A stretch of DNA of 42,249 bases from positions 1 through 42,249 of the IMG/VR virus record IMGVR_UViG_3300027896_000085, one strand, 5' to 3'. The notes beneath the pieces were generated by a model. That model did no database searches. It was given only the letters and a program-made list of their open reading frames with translations, and was not told where the DNA came from. The DNA is from a virus. Shown in pieces: positions 14,283 to 22,424 of the stretch (position 1 is its first letter; every line of letters begins with the position of its first letter). The position numbers and the translations under genes were made by a program.

Positions 14283-15272
14283 ATGTACGACATCAGGATT
14301 CAGCGCCGCAAAGGCTTCAAGGAGTACCATGCTTTGTGTTCACGCCTTGGCGAGTCTGGTGGGAACAACAACATCCTTCGCTACATAGCCAGGAAGGAAG
14401 ACCTGGACCTGGAGGAGCGCTGTTATCTCACATGGCTGTACTCGGCATCCTACTCCTGGTGTACTGCCTGGTACATCTTCCAGTCAATCTCCAGGGAGGC
14501 CTCTAAGAAGGAAGTGGAAGCCTTCTGGAACCGTCACAGGGATGCCATGTTGTTCCAAACAGACAGGAAGTGGGTAAAGCTCCGCAACGAGTTTGTCCCC
14601 ATGTTCCTGGACTACCAAGAGCGTACAGGGAACAGCCAGTGGGACTACTACAACAACTTCTGCTATGGGGAGCCAGAGGACAACTTCAAGCGGCTCTTGG
14701 CGGAAGTCAAGACCATGTACTTCGTGAAGCGCTATGCCGCCAGCCTCCTGTACGAGCTACTGGCAGACATCACGCCACTGGCGATTGCCCCATACGATGG
14801 CTACCTGGACCTCAGAGAGGCCCGGACAGTAAGGCAAGGGCTTCAGTACATCTTGGGAGAAGACCTGGGGGCCGACTTGAAAGTGGCTCCTAGACAAGAC
14901 TATCCCAGACTGCAAGTGGACCTCACGGCTATCATGCGGGAGTGCGTCAGGGACAACCTGGACTTCAAGGACTCCTGGTGGGATGTGGAGACTTGCCTCT
15001 GTCGGTTCAGGAACATGATGAAAGGGGAGCGCTATTGGGGATTCTACACGGACAGGGGCCAAGAGGAAATCCACTGGTACGAACAGAACCACCCAGAGCA
15101 TGACTGGTCTGTGGGATGGGAAGCCAGGGCCCATGTCATCCATCCGAGCCTACTTGGGGAGTTCAATGGCTGGACTGGTATCCGCAAGTGGCGCTACAAC
15201 TACCTTCCACAACATGGGTACTTCCAACCGGATGCCATACCGAGAACCGTGGGGAGGTACTGGGATGGTTGA
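14283..15272 (+). CDS. Amino acid:DNA transferase-like protein (alpha-glutamyl/putrescinyl-thymine pyrophosphorylase clade)
   Basis: A 329-residue all-helical protein. The family-like landmarks are CYLTWLYSASYSWCTAWYIF (47-66), FQTDRKWVK (91-99), and most tellingly VETCLCRF (235-242) followed by YWGFYTDRGQEEI (251-263). This arrangement recalls the predicted alpha-glutamyl/putrescinyl-thymine pyrophosphorylases, which displace pyrophosphate from activated 5-hydroxymethyluracil in DNA with an amino acid or polyamine. I matched it from memory of the family, without a search. Context is strong: ParB-like and HMUDK-like genes upstream, a radical SAM gene overlapping downstream. The acceptor amino acid is unknown. 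Confidence 0.65.
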   Translation: MYDIRIQRRKGFKEYHALCSRLGESGGNNNILRYIARKEDLDLEERCYLTWLYSASYSWCTAWYIFQSISREASKKEVEAFWNRHRDAMLFQTDRKWVKLRNEFVPMFLDYQERTGNSQWDYYNNFCYGEPEDNFKRLLAEVKTMYFVKRYAASLLYELLADITPLAIAPYDGYLDLREARTVRQGLQYILGEDLGADLKVAPRQDYPRLQVDLTAIMRECVRDNLDFKDSWWDVETCLCRFRNMMKGERYWGFYTDRGQEEIHWYEQNHPEHDWSVGWEARAHVIHPSLLGEFNGWTGIRKWRYNYLPQHGYFQPDAIPRTVGRYWDG

Positions 15273-16581
15273 GGATATGCCTTTGGAGGAACAAGCCGGT
15301 CAAAGCATACTCAAGCACACATACCGTTCCCCACGATGGACACAGGAGTTGATGGACTGTTCGATGCCCATGACGCTCGACACCTACTCCCTGTGTAGCT
15401 ACAACTGCCAGTATTGCTTCGCCTTTTTCCAGAAGGTACACAACATCACTGGGATGAAGGAACACCACCAGAAGCTAGAGTGTGTACGAGTGGAGTCCAT
15501 CAAGGCCTTGTTCGATGAGGCCCTCAAGACCGACAATCCCACTGGGTTCTTCAAGGGACTCTCCAACAGACAGTTCATCCCGTACATCAGAGCAAGGAAG
15601 GTCATGCAGTGGGGAGCCCTGACTGACCCATTCGACTTCTATGAGAAGCGCCATGGCATCACACTGGAGCTTCTCCGATACTTTGACTCCATCGACTACC
15701 CACTGTCCTTCTCAACCAAGTCTGACTGGTTCGCCCATGACGATAGGTACAGGGCCTTGTTCGCCAAGCACAAGCACAACTGGCACTTCAAGGTCAGCAT
15801 CATCACCATGAACGAACAGAAGGCCAAGGAGATAGAGCGTGGAGCCCCTACACCTAGAGCCAGAATCAGCACCATCCGGGAGCTTGCTTCACTGGGAATC
15901 CATGTCACACTGAGGCTCCGGCCCTACATGATTGGCGCGTCAGAGGACTGGAAGACCACCATCAAGGCGGCCCATGACGCGGGAGCCGATAGTGTCTCCA
16001 CGGAATACTTCTGCTTGGAAGGCCGAGCCGATGAGCCAGTCAAGGCCCGGTATGCCCTCATGTCGAAGACACTGGGTTATGACCTGCTCGACTTCTACAA
16101 GAGGAACAGCCCACAGCCAGGCTACAAGAGGCTGACAAGGGAGATAAAGCGTCCGGTGTTCGATGCCATGGCTAAGTACACGCACTCCTTGGGGATGCGC
16201 TTCCATGTCTCGGATGCCTTCTGCCGGGAGATGAACGATGCCTGTAACTGCTGTGGAGTGCCTCCCGAATGGAACAGCCAGACCAGTCACTTTGGAGGGG
16301 CCATACTCCTAGCCAAGGCGAAGGGCCAGGTGTCGTTCAAGGACATCCAGAAGGACTTGGAGACTTACTTCCCATTCATCTACCATGTAGGCGTGGGGTA
16401 CAATGACGGCACCAACCAGACAGCCGCCCAGTACCAGTATGCCTCCATGACGGACTTCATCCACCACCAGTGGAACCAGTACAAGGGATGGCGTGGGCCG
16501 TGCAAGCCATACGGCCATGTGCTAATCCCCATAGGGAGGGACAAGGATGGCGATGTCATCTACCAGTACCACGACCACTAG
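15265..16581 (+). CDS. Radical SAM enzyme, SPL/COG1533-like
   Basis: A 438-residue radical SAM protein. CSYNCQYC (44-51) is the CxxxCxxC motif for the [4Fe-4S] cluster that cleaves S-adenosylmethionine. Later, ERGAPTPRARISTIRELASL then GIHVTLRLRPYMIG matches spore-photoproduct-lyase-like (SplB) proteins. A second Cys group CNCCG lies near residue 330. In Pseudomonas phage M6 and Salmonella phage ViI, radical SAM isomerases remodel the amino acid attached to thymine; a comparable role here is inferred from the gene order. DNA repair of thymine dimers is an alternative. The start is supported by GGGAGGT at 15252-15258. Confidence 0.8.
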   Translation: MVEDMPLEEQAGQSILKHTYRSPRWTQELMDCSMPMTLDTYSLCSYNCQYCFAFFQKVHNITGMKEHHQKLECVRVESIKALFDEALKTDNPTGFFKGLSNRQFIPYIRARKVMQWGALTDPFDFYEKRHGITLELLRYFDSIDYPLSFSTKSDWFAHDDRYRALFAKHKHNWHFKVSIITMNEQKAKEIERGAPTPRARISTIRELASLGIHVTLRLRPYMIGASEDWKTTIKAAHDAGADSVSTEYFCLEGRADEPVKARYALMSKTLGYDLLDFYKRNSPQPGYKRLTREIKRPVFDAMAKYTHSLGMRFHVSDAFCREMNDACNCCGVPPEWNSQTSHFGGAILLAKAKGQVSFKDIQKDLETYFPFIYHVGVGYNDGTNQTAAQYQYASMTDFIHHQWNQYKGWRGPCKPYGHVLIPIGRDKDGDVIYQYHDH

Positions 16582-16594
16582 GCTCCCACAGGAC

Positions 16595-17959
16595 ATGGGG
16601 CAAATCTACCAATACCTGTTCACCCACAGTGGGCGACACAAGATGTACCCTTACCAGACCAGGCTCCGCCTTGGGAGGTCCAGGTTCAAGATTGTGAACA
16701 AGTCCAGGCAGATAGGCATATCGAGCTTCTTGGGATGTCATGGGCTCGTCAGGAGCGCCTTGGAAGGCAAGAATGTCCTCATTGTCAGTCCGTCGGAGAG
16801 ACAATCCAAGCACGTCATGGACTATGTGGTGGAGTTTTGGAGGGCTCTCAAGGAAGGCCCATTCCCACCAGTCACCATCCGGGAGGAGACAAAGCACTCC
16901 CTCATGTTCGACAAGGGAATGGTCTTGTCCCTACCCAACAGTGCCTCCACCATCAGAGGGTTCGCGGCTGACGACATCTACCTGGACGAGTTTGCCCACT
17001 TCCTGAATGGGACGGACAAGGAAGTCTTTGAGGCAATCACGCCCAGTGTAAGCCGTGGTGGGAACCTGTGGCTAGTCTCCACGCCATTCGGAGACAACAA
17101 TATGTTCAGCGACATCTGGCGCTCCACAGAGACTGACCAAGCCTTCGAGAAGACGCTCATACCGTACACCGCTTGTCCTGACCTGGATATCGAGTCCATC
17201 CGCCAGTCAGGGGCATACGATGACGCTTCATTCGAGCAGGAGTACAACAACCAATTCGTGGGGGAAATGACCAGTGAGTTTCCCATGTCCCTCATCACTG
17301 CAATCGTGGACCCAGAGCTAGAGTACACCAACATGGAGGCTCTACAAGGGAAGCTCTGTGTAGGTGGTTACGATGTGGCGCGTGACCAAGACCTGTCAGC
17401 CGTCCATGTCTATGAGGTATTGCAGGATGCTACACAAGATGCCAAGGAAAAGTATGTACTACGATGCAAGTGGGTGTGGAGAGGAGTGTCCTACCAGGAG
17501 CAGTACATGAAGCTGACCGCCATACTCGGACAAGGACGCTTCCAGTGGTTCAACATGGACGCCACAGCGAACAAAGACCTACACGAGAGGCTCCAGGCCC
17601 AGTATGGAATCTGCCATGGCGTACACTTCACCAATGACCTCAAGGCGAAGATGGTGGGGAAGTTGAAGCGGCTCTATGAGGAGCGCCGACTGGCGATACC
17701 AGACGATGCCCTTCTCATCCGGGCCATCAACAGCATCCAGAGGAAGCACAGTGACACAAACTACCTGAAGTATGACAGTGCTAGGACAGAGGAGACAGGT
17801 CACGCTGACGAGTTTTGGGCCCAGGCCCTAGCCTTGTACCCTGGCGATGAGTGGAAGATGCGTGGTGGAGCGCTTGTCTTCGGGGCCCTTGGTCAGTCCA
17901 AGCCCGTCCCCAGTCAGAAACTCATACACAAATTCCTGATGGAAACAGGAGGTGGGTGA
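16595..17959 (+). CDS. terL: Large terminase subunit
   Basis: A 454-residue packaging motor. The ATPase has a Walker-A-like KSRQIGIS (36-43), a Walker B with DDIYLDEF (126-133) and the coupling motif VSTPFG (161-166). The RNase H-like nuclease domain begins at GGYDVARDQDLS (257-268) with its acidic metal ligands. The ATG at 16595 was chosen over 16547, which lies within the radical SAM gene. The enzyme cuts concatemeric viral DNA and pumps it into the prohead through the portal encoded at 19906. The SRQ-x-GxS form of the P-loop is common in this terminase branch. Confidence 0.92.
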   Translation: MGQIYQYLFTHSGRHKMYPYQTRLRLGRSRFKIVNKSRQIGISSFLGCHGLVRSALEGKNVLIVSPSERQSKHVMDYVVEFWRALKEGPFPPVTIREETKHSLMFDKGMVLSLPNSASTIRGFAADDIYLDEFAHFLNGTDKEVFEAITPSVSRGGNLWLVSTPFGDNNMFSDIWRSTETDQAFEKTLIPYTACPDLDIESIRQSGAYDDASFEQEYNNQFVGEMTSEFPMSLITAIVDPELEYTNMEALQGKLCVGGYDVARDQDLSAVHVYEVLQDATQDAKEKYVLRCKWVWRGVSYQEQYMKLTAILGQGRFQWFNMDATANKDLHERLQAQYGICHGVHFTNDLKAKMVGKLKRLYEERRLAIPDDALLIRAINSIQRKHSDTNYLKYDSARTEETGHADEFWAQALALYPGDEWKMRGGALVFGALGQSKPVPSQKLIHKFLMETGGG

Positions 17960-17963
17960 ATAC

Positions 17964-18245
17964 ATGGCGATATTGATGCGGTGCGCGTGTGGGAAGGTCT
18001 ACAAGAACAAGGCGGCCTATGAGAAGCCTCTCAAGGCCGAATATGGTGGACTAGCAGGACGGCCACTGGGGACTCCAGAGGGAGAACACCAGTACAAGGA
18101 GTGCCAAGGATGCAAGTGGGATTGCGCCCCATTCCTGAAGGACACCTACACAGAGGCCGACACTGGCGAGTGCCGGTGGAAGGAACAGACTGCTCCGCCC
18201 AAGAAGGTCGAAGTGGCGTACAACCACGATGGGGGAGTAATGTGA
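17964..18245 (+). CDS. Zinc-binding mini-protein
   Basis: A 93-residue protein. The ATG at 17964 lies nine bases past GGAGGTG (17948-17954), which overlaps the terminase stop region. CACGKVY near residue 6, CQGCKWDC near 50 and a further Cys near 70 suggest one or two zinc sites. Four consecutive small zinc-binding genes lie between the terminase and the portal; whether they act in packaging is unknown. Confidence 0.6.
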   Translation: MAILMRCACGKVYKNKAAYEKPLKAEYGGLAGRPLGTPEGEHQYKECQGCKWDCAPFLKDTYTEADTGECRWKEQTAPPKKVEVAYNHDGGVM

Positions 18246-18550
18246 AGTGTACCTTCTGTGGTGCCATCCTGACTGTCGATGGCACCAAGATGGGCGCTGT
18301 GGGGAATCGCACAGAGGTGGAAGCCATCGCCTGGGCGATGGACAAGGATGTCACCTGCTGGCGCTGTGGGCACACCGTCAAGAAGCCTACCCAGAAGCCC
18401 AGTGACCGTACAAAACTCAAGCGTGGTGGAATCGATGGGGGAATGTTCGGCGGCAAGCGCCTGAACGCCATCGAATACTATGCCAGGCAAGGACAACTCC
18501 GGGAAGTGTACCGCAAGATTCGTGGAAGGAAGGTGGATGAGGGACTATGA
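18242..18550 (+). CDS. Zinc-ribbon protein
   Basis: A 102-residue protein started by a GTGA overlap. CTFCG near residue 3 and CWRCG near residue 40 form a zinc ribbon. The C-terminal half is basic and helical (RQGQLREVYRKIRGRK), which could bind nucleic acid. No family is assigned. Confidence 0.6.
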   Translation: MKCTFCGAILTVDGTKMGAVGNRTEVEAIAWAMDKDVTCWRCGHTVKKPTQKPSDRTKLKRGGIDGGMFGGKRLNAIEYYARQGQLREVYRKIRGRKVDEGL

Positions 18551-18735
18551 CTGACGGACAACAGGATTTGATTGGAACGCAACAGTGGCCGGACTTGACG
18601 CAACCGACATACACCTATACATTGCCGCCATGGACGGGAGTGCTCGACCATCGCCACTGTAAGAAGTGTGGGAAGGTCATACCAGCAGACAAGGACTTCT
18701 GCGACTGGTGTGCGACACATGGGGACTTCCTATGA
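18547..18735 (+). CDS. Zinc-ribbon mini-protein
   Basis: A 62-residue protein started by ATGA. CKKCGKVI near residue 38 and CDWC near residue 52 form a short zinc ribbon after a Pro/Thr-rich N-terminus. It is coupled to the next gene by ATGA. Confidence 0.6.
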   Translation: MTDGQQDLIGTQQWPDLTQPTYTYTLPPWTGVLDHRHCKKCGKVIPADKDFCDWCATHGDFL

Positions 18736-18917
18736 AGGAAGTCGTGTGTATCCTTGATGGGAAGGTGTGCGACCTAGACACCAAGGCCAAGGGATGCAGA
18801 CGCATCAAGCCAGGAGCCTGGACTGGGCGGTGTGGTCTGCGCCTGGAACAGAAGGCCCCCAAGAAGGGCCAGTGGGTTCGAGCGAAGGACAAACCCAAAG
18901 AGACTACAAACAGGTAA
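18732..18917 (+). CDS. Four-Cys mini-protein
   Basis: A 61-residue basic protein with Cys near residues 6, 13, 22 and 33 that may bind one metal. It ends with the 13-base junction motif GACTACAAACAGG (18902-18914). The function is unknown. Confidence 0.55.
   Translation: MKEVVCILDGKVCDLDTKAKGCRRIKPGAWTGRCGLRLEQKAPKKGQWVRAKDKPKETTNR
18902..18914 (+). promoter_or_regulatory. GACTACAAAYAGG junction motif, copy 2
   Basis: GACTACAAACAGG spans the end of the preceding gene (read as Thr-Thr-Asn-Arg). The ATG at 18932 lies about 24 bases from its centre, near the distance expected if the AT-rich core acts as a TATA box. Confidence 0.5.
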
Positions 18918-18931
18918 TGGAGAGGAACAGA

Positions 18932-19297
18932 ATGGACTCAGCAACAATAGCCGCACTGGGAGCAATCCTGGTGCCGATTGTGGGACTCATCCTGCAATAT
19001 CTGAAGGGGAAGGACACAAACGCCCATGGTGATGCGTTCATCGCCATGTTGAAGGGCCAAGAGGATACCATGTCGAAGGTCGCTGGTGTCCTGCCATCGC
19101 TCCAGCCATTCGTTGATGGCTACAAGGCCACTGTCGCAGAAGCCGAGAAGATATGGGACTCTGGTGGCTTTACAGCAGAGGACATCGGAGCCATCCAGCG
19201 TGAGGCGGCCTTCTGGAAGTCCCAGATAGACACAGCAGTCGCCCAGTTCAGGGCGCTCAAGGACTCGAAGGTTCAGACACCAACGGCTCCAGTGTAG
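18932..19297 (+). CDS. Membrane-anchored protein of unknown function
   Basis: A 121-residue protein. The ATG at 18932 follows GAGAGGA (18920-18926); an ATG at 18917 is also in frame. Residues 4-24 (ATIAALGAILVPIVGLILQY) form one transmembrane helix; the rest is soluble and helical. The layout could fit a holin-like or signal-anchor protein. It is the last gene before a promoter-like gap. Confidence 0.6.
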   Translation: MDSATIAALGAILVPIVGLILQYLKGKDTNAHGDAFIAMLKGQEDTMSKVAGVLPSLQPFVDGYKATVAEAEKIWDSGGFTAEDIGAIQREAAFWKSQIDTAVAQFRALKDSKVQTPTAPV

Positions 19298-19324
19298 ACT
19301 GGTCAGTCCACTGACAACTCCTTC

Positions 19325-19339
19325 ATAAACCCCTTGTCA
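19325..19339 (+). promoter_or_regulatory. Promoter-like ATAAACCCCTT element
   Basis: ATAAACCCCTTGTCA in the 62-base gap is a weaker relative of the AAACC-CCA motif, and lies about 33 bases before the ATG at 19360. No clear ribosome binding site precedes that ATG, so a short-leader or leaderless transcript is plausible. Confidence 0.4.
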
Positions 19340-19359
19340 ATCCTTTTGGAAAGTGTACT

Positions 19360-19671
19360 ATGACTCTGATGGCAGACCACTGTTTGGCCCTCTTGTCGTG
19401 GGCGGCCAAGCCGGAGAACAGGGGCAAGCAGGACAGCAGAGCGATAGCCCAGGCCTGTGGGATTCCCAGGCATACTCTCAGCGCCATATTGACTTATCAT
19501 CGCCACCACGGAGACAGGGCTTGTTACTTGTGCCAGACAGCCCGGAACCATCGCTTCATCTTCAAGGTCTTCCCACCGGGACATGGGAGCGTCATCGACG
19601 CTGTCCACATGGGATACATCATAGAGGGCCATGACGAAATCGAGTCCATGGAAGGAAACGACTACAAATAG
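19360..19671 (+). CDS. Helix-turn-helix protein with Cys pair
   Basis: A 103-residue protein. Residues 27-45 (AIAQACGIPRHTLSAILTY) look like a helix-turn-helix, followed by CYLC. This suggests a small DNA-binding regulator placed just ahead of the portal gene. An in-frame ATG at 19369 is an alternative start. The stop codon lies inside the junction motif at 19660-19672. Confidence 0.55.
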   Translation: MTLMADHCLALLSWAAKPENRGKQDSRAIAQACGIPRHTLSAILTYHRHHGDRACYLCQTARNHRFIFKVFPPGHGSVIDAVHMGYIIEGHDEIESMEGNDYK

Positions 19672-19672
19672 G
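19660..19672 (+). promoter_or_regulatory. GACTACAAAYAGG junction motif, copy 3
   Basis: GACTACAAATAGG here is read as Asp-Tyr-Lys-stop, a different frame from copies 1 and 2. It precedes the 234-base leader of the portal gene. Confidence 0.5.
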
Positions 19673-19905
19673 TAGTGAGACAGGGACACCAAGGGCTCAT
19701 CTCACCTACCACACTGCCCTTCCACACAACCTGTGCGCGGTTGCTCCCACAAGGGGCCAAGGCCTCCGCGATACCAAAAGGCCAACATTCACTATACAAC
19801 CTTGAAAAGGTCTGTGGGGATGCCCCAGGCGGTCACGCCAGGGGAAGTGTACGCCATTCCCACAGACCACCTCCATGTGCTGGACTTACTGGGCGTGTGA
19901 GAGCC
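19673..19905 (+). other. Leader region before the portal gene
   Basis: About 233 bases with no convincing gene. The portal frame is open through it, but the composition is unlike the portal and the ATG at 19906 gives the natural N-terminus. ACTATACAAC (19791-19800) is a possible TATA box, followed directly by the small inverted repeat ACCTT-GAA-AAGGT (19799-19811). Confidence 0.45.
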
Positions 19906-22422
19906 ATGGCGAACAACACTTTGAGTGAGATAGGCCGGATGCTTTTGAAGGAGTTGCCCTCAGCAGAGGACACACCGAACCAGAAGTCAATCGCCCAAGA
20001 GCTTCTGCGTTACGCGAACATCGCTCCCACAGACAAGCCACAGTTCCAACGCAAGATTCCTGCGTGGATTCTACTTGGCATGGCGGAGAAGTCTCAGCCA
20101 GTCAGGACTTGCATCGACGCTGTGGTAAGGGAGTGTACGCGCTCCACTCAGTACTATGACCGCTGTTGGGACTTCTATCCCAAGGATGCCAAGGCGACCA
20201 TCAAGGAAGATGAGGCCAAGGTGCCCAAGGCCCCCCCGGAAGTCCCACAGCCTCCCCAGACTCCTCCAGAGGCTCCTCCCATAGGCAAGGCCTTCCCACC
20301 GCCCACGGATTCCACCACGACTCCTCCAGCAGAGACTGGGAAGCCGGTAGACCAGACGGATGGAACGACCATCTCCAGGGCGGAGTACAAGGACTTCCAA
20401 GAGCTTCTGTTCAATCCAGACAGGCGGAACAGGCGAAGCACCAATCAGATTATCTGTGCCTCCCTGTACGACCTGCTTGTCTTTGACGATGCCTTCATCT
20501 CCATAGCCTTCGAGAACAAGGACGTGCTTGCTGGGAAGCCAGTGGCCCTCTACAATGAGGAGTCTGACGGCATGGAGATTCGTGTGGACCTTCGCGGAAA
20601 CATCGGCGATGACACATGGTTCTGTGACCAGTGTAAGCCGGAGAAGGAATGGAAGGGCATGGATGTCCTCCCGGATGCCAAGGGAGTGCGCCTGTGTCCT
20701 GACCACAAGCTCCCCATGCGCGAGACAGCGTATGTCCAGACATTCGCCGGGAAGGTCAGAGCCAGGTGGTCCAAAGAGGAAATCATCCACATCCACATCT
20801 TCAGGGCTGGTGGGCGGGGCTATGGCAGTCCTCCACTGATGTCCCTGTTCTTTGCTGTGTCGAACCTCATGGCGATGGACCAGTACTTCTCGGACGCATA
20901 CGCGCTCCAGAGGACTCCAAGGGGATTCGTGGTCTTCAATGGTGTGGACCAATCCAGTGTCTCCCAGAGCGCCATTGTGGCAGAGGAGACAATGCAATCC
21001 AACCCCATGTCCATCCCATGGTTCGCACTCCCAGAGGGCAAGTCAGTGGAGTTTGTCTCCCTGATGACGGCTCCCAAGGATATGCAGTCTGTGGACTTCT
21101 ACAATCTCTACACAGAGATGGTCTACAAGACCTTCCATGTCACGCCAATCGTGGCCGGGACTGTCGCCAGTGGGAAGTCGGGGAACAACCCCAACATCCA
21201 ACTCGATGTGCAAAATGACTTCATCCGGGCCTACCAGAGGGCCTTGGCGGAAGCCATCAACAACTCGATTCTCCCAGAGCGCTTCAACATGAAGTCATGG
21301 TACTGGGGCTTCACCCCAGTGGAGGAAGGGGAGGAGCAAGCAGAAGCCAACACACAACTCGTGTGGGCGCAAGTGGCGAAGGCATGGGAAGATGCTCGGT
21401 TCGATGTGGTCCTTGATGAGGATGGCAAGCCCTTCCCAAGTGACAACATCCCCAAGCCCCCACAGCCGATACCGGCGGCCTTCTTGCCGAACATGGGGCC
21501 GCCAGGACCAGGCTCTCAAGGTCCAGAAACTGGTGCCCCTAAAGCCCCACCTACCAGCCAGCCGAGTAACCAGACACCTCAGAACACCCAGACAAATCCG
21601 CCAACGCCGACAACGCAGTCCAACAAGGGGAAGACTCGTGAGTGGTATGCTCTGCTGACCAAGGCGGCTCCTAGCCCTCCCAAGAACCCAGACTGGGTCA
21701 GCGGGATGCGGGGCCAAGAGCTGGACTTCTATGCTGGTCTGAATGACCGCTACAAGGCGGCAGTAGACCAGGCTGTAAGAGAAATTGGAGCCTTGGACAA
21801 TCCAACTAAAGGCCAAGTCTCAGCGATTACGGACAAGGCCCTGGACGCCATGAAGGCCGACTTGGTAGCCCAAGCGAAGGCCTCCCTTGGGGATGTGTAC
21901 GACGCATCCTTTGAGGACGCTGTGGCGGAGGCTGGGCTCTCAACGGACATGGTAGGACAAGACCAAGCGGCCCTTGACTGGATGGAGTCTGGCTCCTGGT
22001 CGGGAGTGGAGTCTGTTCTCCCAGAGTTTGCTGACGACCAGAAGGCAGTCTTCTCCACCATCATCAATGAGGCCTACCAGAAGGAAGGCGGCATCTCCAC
22101 AGCGGAGATGGTGGCTCAGATGAAGACCGTTTCCAATGCGGAGACATGGAAACTCGCCAGGATAGTCCGGTCAGAAATCACCCTCATCTCGAACAATGCC
22201 AGGGCCGACACCTGGAAAAAGCTGGACAAGGAAGGCCTGTGGAAGTATGACTGGTCGGACACTGACGATGCTTGCGAAGTGTGCGCGAACATCACCATGG
22301 GAAACCCATACACCTATGACGACCTAGCGGCTGAGACTACTGGTGGGGATGGGCAACCATTCCGCCCACATCCGTTCTGTCGGTGTACTGTGGTTCGCCA
22401 TGTGCTGGACATCAAGGAGTAA
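19906..22422 (+). CDS. Portal protein fused to MuF-like minor head domain
   Basis: An 838-residue fusion. Residues 1-510 are portal-like: the ring through which DNA enters the head. Residues 600-838 are Mu F/SPP1 gp7-like, with a Cys pair CEVC (790-793) and the closing HPFCRCTVVRH (822-832). Between them is a Pro/Gln/Thr-rich linker (515-575). Two unusual inserts lie in the portal: a Pro-rich stretch (105-145) and a zinc-knuckle-like CDQC (240-243) with CPDH (264-267). Most viruses encode portal and MuF separately. The ATG at 19906 is used because upstream sequence looks non-coding. Confidence 0.88.
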   Translation: MANNTLSEIGRMLLKELPSAEDTPNQKSIAQELLRYANIAPTDKPQFQRKIPAWILLGMAEKSQPVRTCIDAVVRECTRSTQYYDRCWDFYPKDAKATIKEDEAKVPKAPPEVPQPPQTPPEAPPIGKAFPPPTDSTTTPPAETGKPVDQTDGTTISRAEYKDFQELLFNPDRRNRRSTNQIICASLYDLLVFDDAFISIAFENKDVLAGKPVALYNEESDGMEIRVDLRGNIGDDTWFCDQCKPEKEWKGMDVLPDAKGVRLCPDHKLPMRETAYVQTFAGKVRARWSKEEIIHIHIFRAGGRGYGSPPLMSLFFAVSNLMAMDQYFSDAYALQRTPRGFVVFNGVDQSSVSQSAIVAEETMQSNPMSIPWFALPEGKSVEFVSLMTAPKDMQSVDFYNLYTEMVYKTFHVTPIVAGTVASGKSGNNPNIQLDVQNDFIRAYQRALAEAINNSILPERFNMKSWYWGFTPVEEGEEQAEANTQLVWAQVAKAWEDARFDVVLDEDGKPFPSDNIPKPPQPIPAAFLPNMGPPGPGSQGPETGAPKAPPTSQPSNQTPQNTQTNPPTPTTQSNKGKTREWYALLTKAAPSPPKNPDWVSGMRGQELDFYAGLNDRYKAAVDQAVREIGALDNPTKGQVSAITDKALDAMKADLVAQAKASLGDVYDASFEDAVAEAGLSTDMVGQDQAALDWMESGSWSGVESVLPEFADDQKAVFSTIINEAYQKEGGISTAEMVAQMKTVSNAETWKLARIVRSEITLISNNARADTWKKLDKEGLWKYDWSDTDDACEVCANITMGNPYTYDDLAAETTGGDGQPFRPHPFCRCTVVRHVLDIKE

Positions 22423-22424
22423 CC

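Noticed and set aside
19675-19905. 77-codon upstream extension of the portal frame
   Set aside because: The translated extension has low-complexity, out-of-character composition, and the portal begins naturally at the ATG at 19906.
20071-20997. 308-codon minus-strand open frame opposite the portal gene
   Set aside because: It is antisense to strong portal coding sequence, has no start signal and no recognisable domain.
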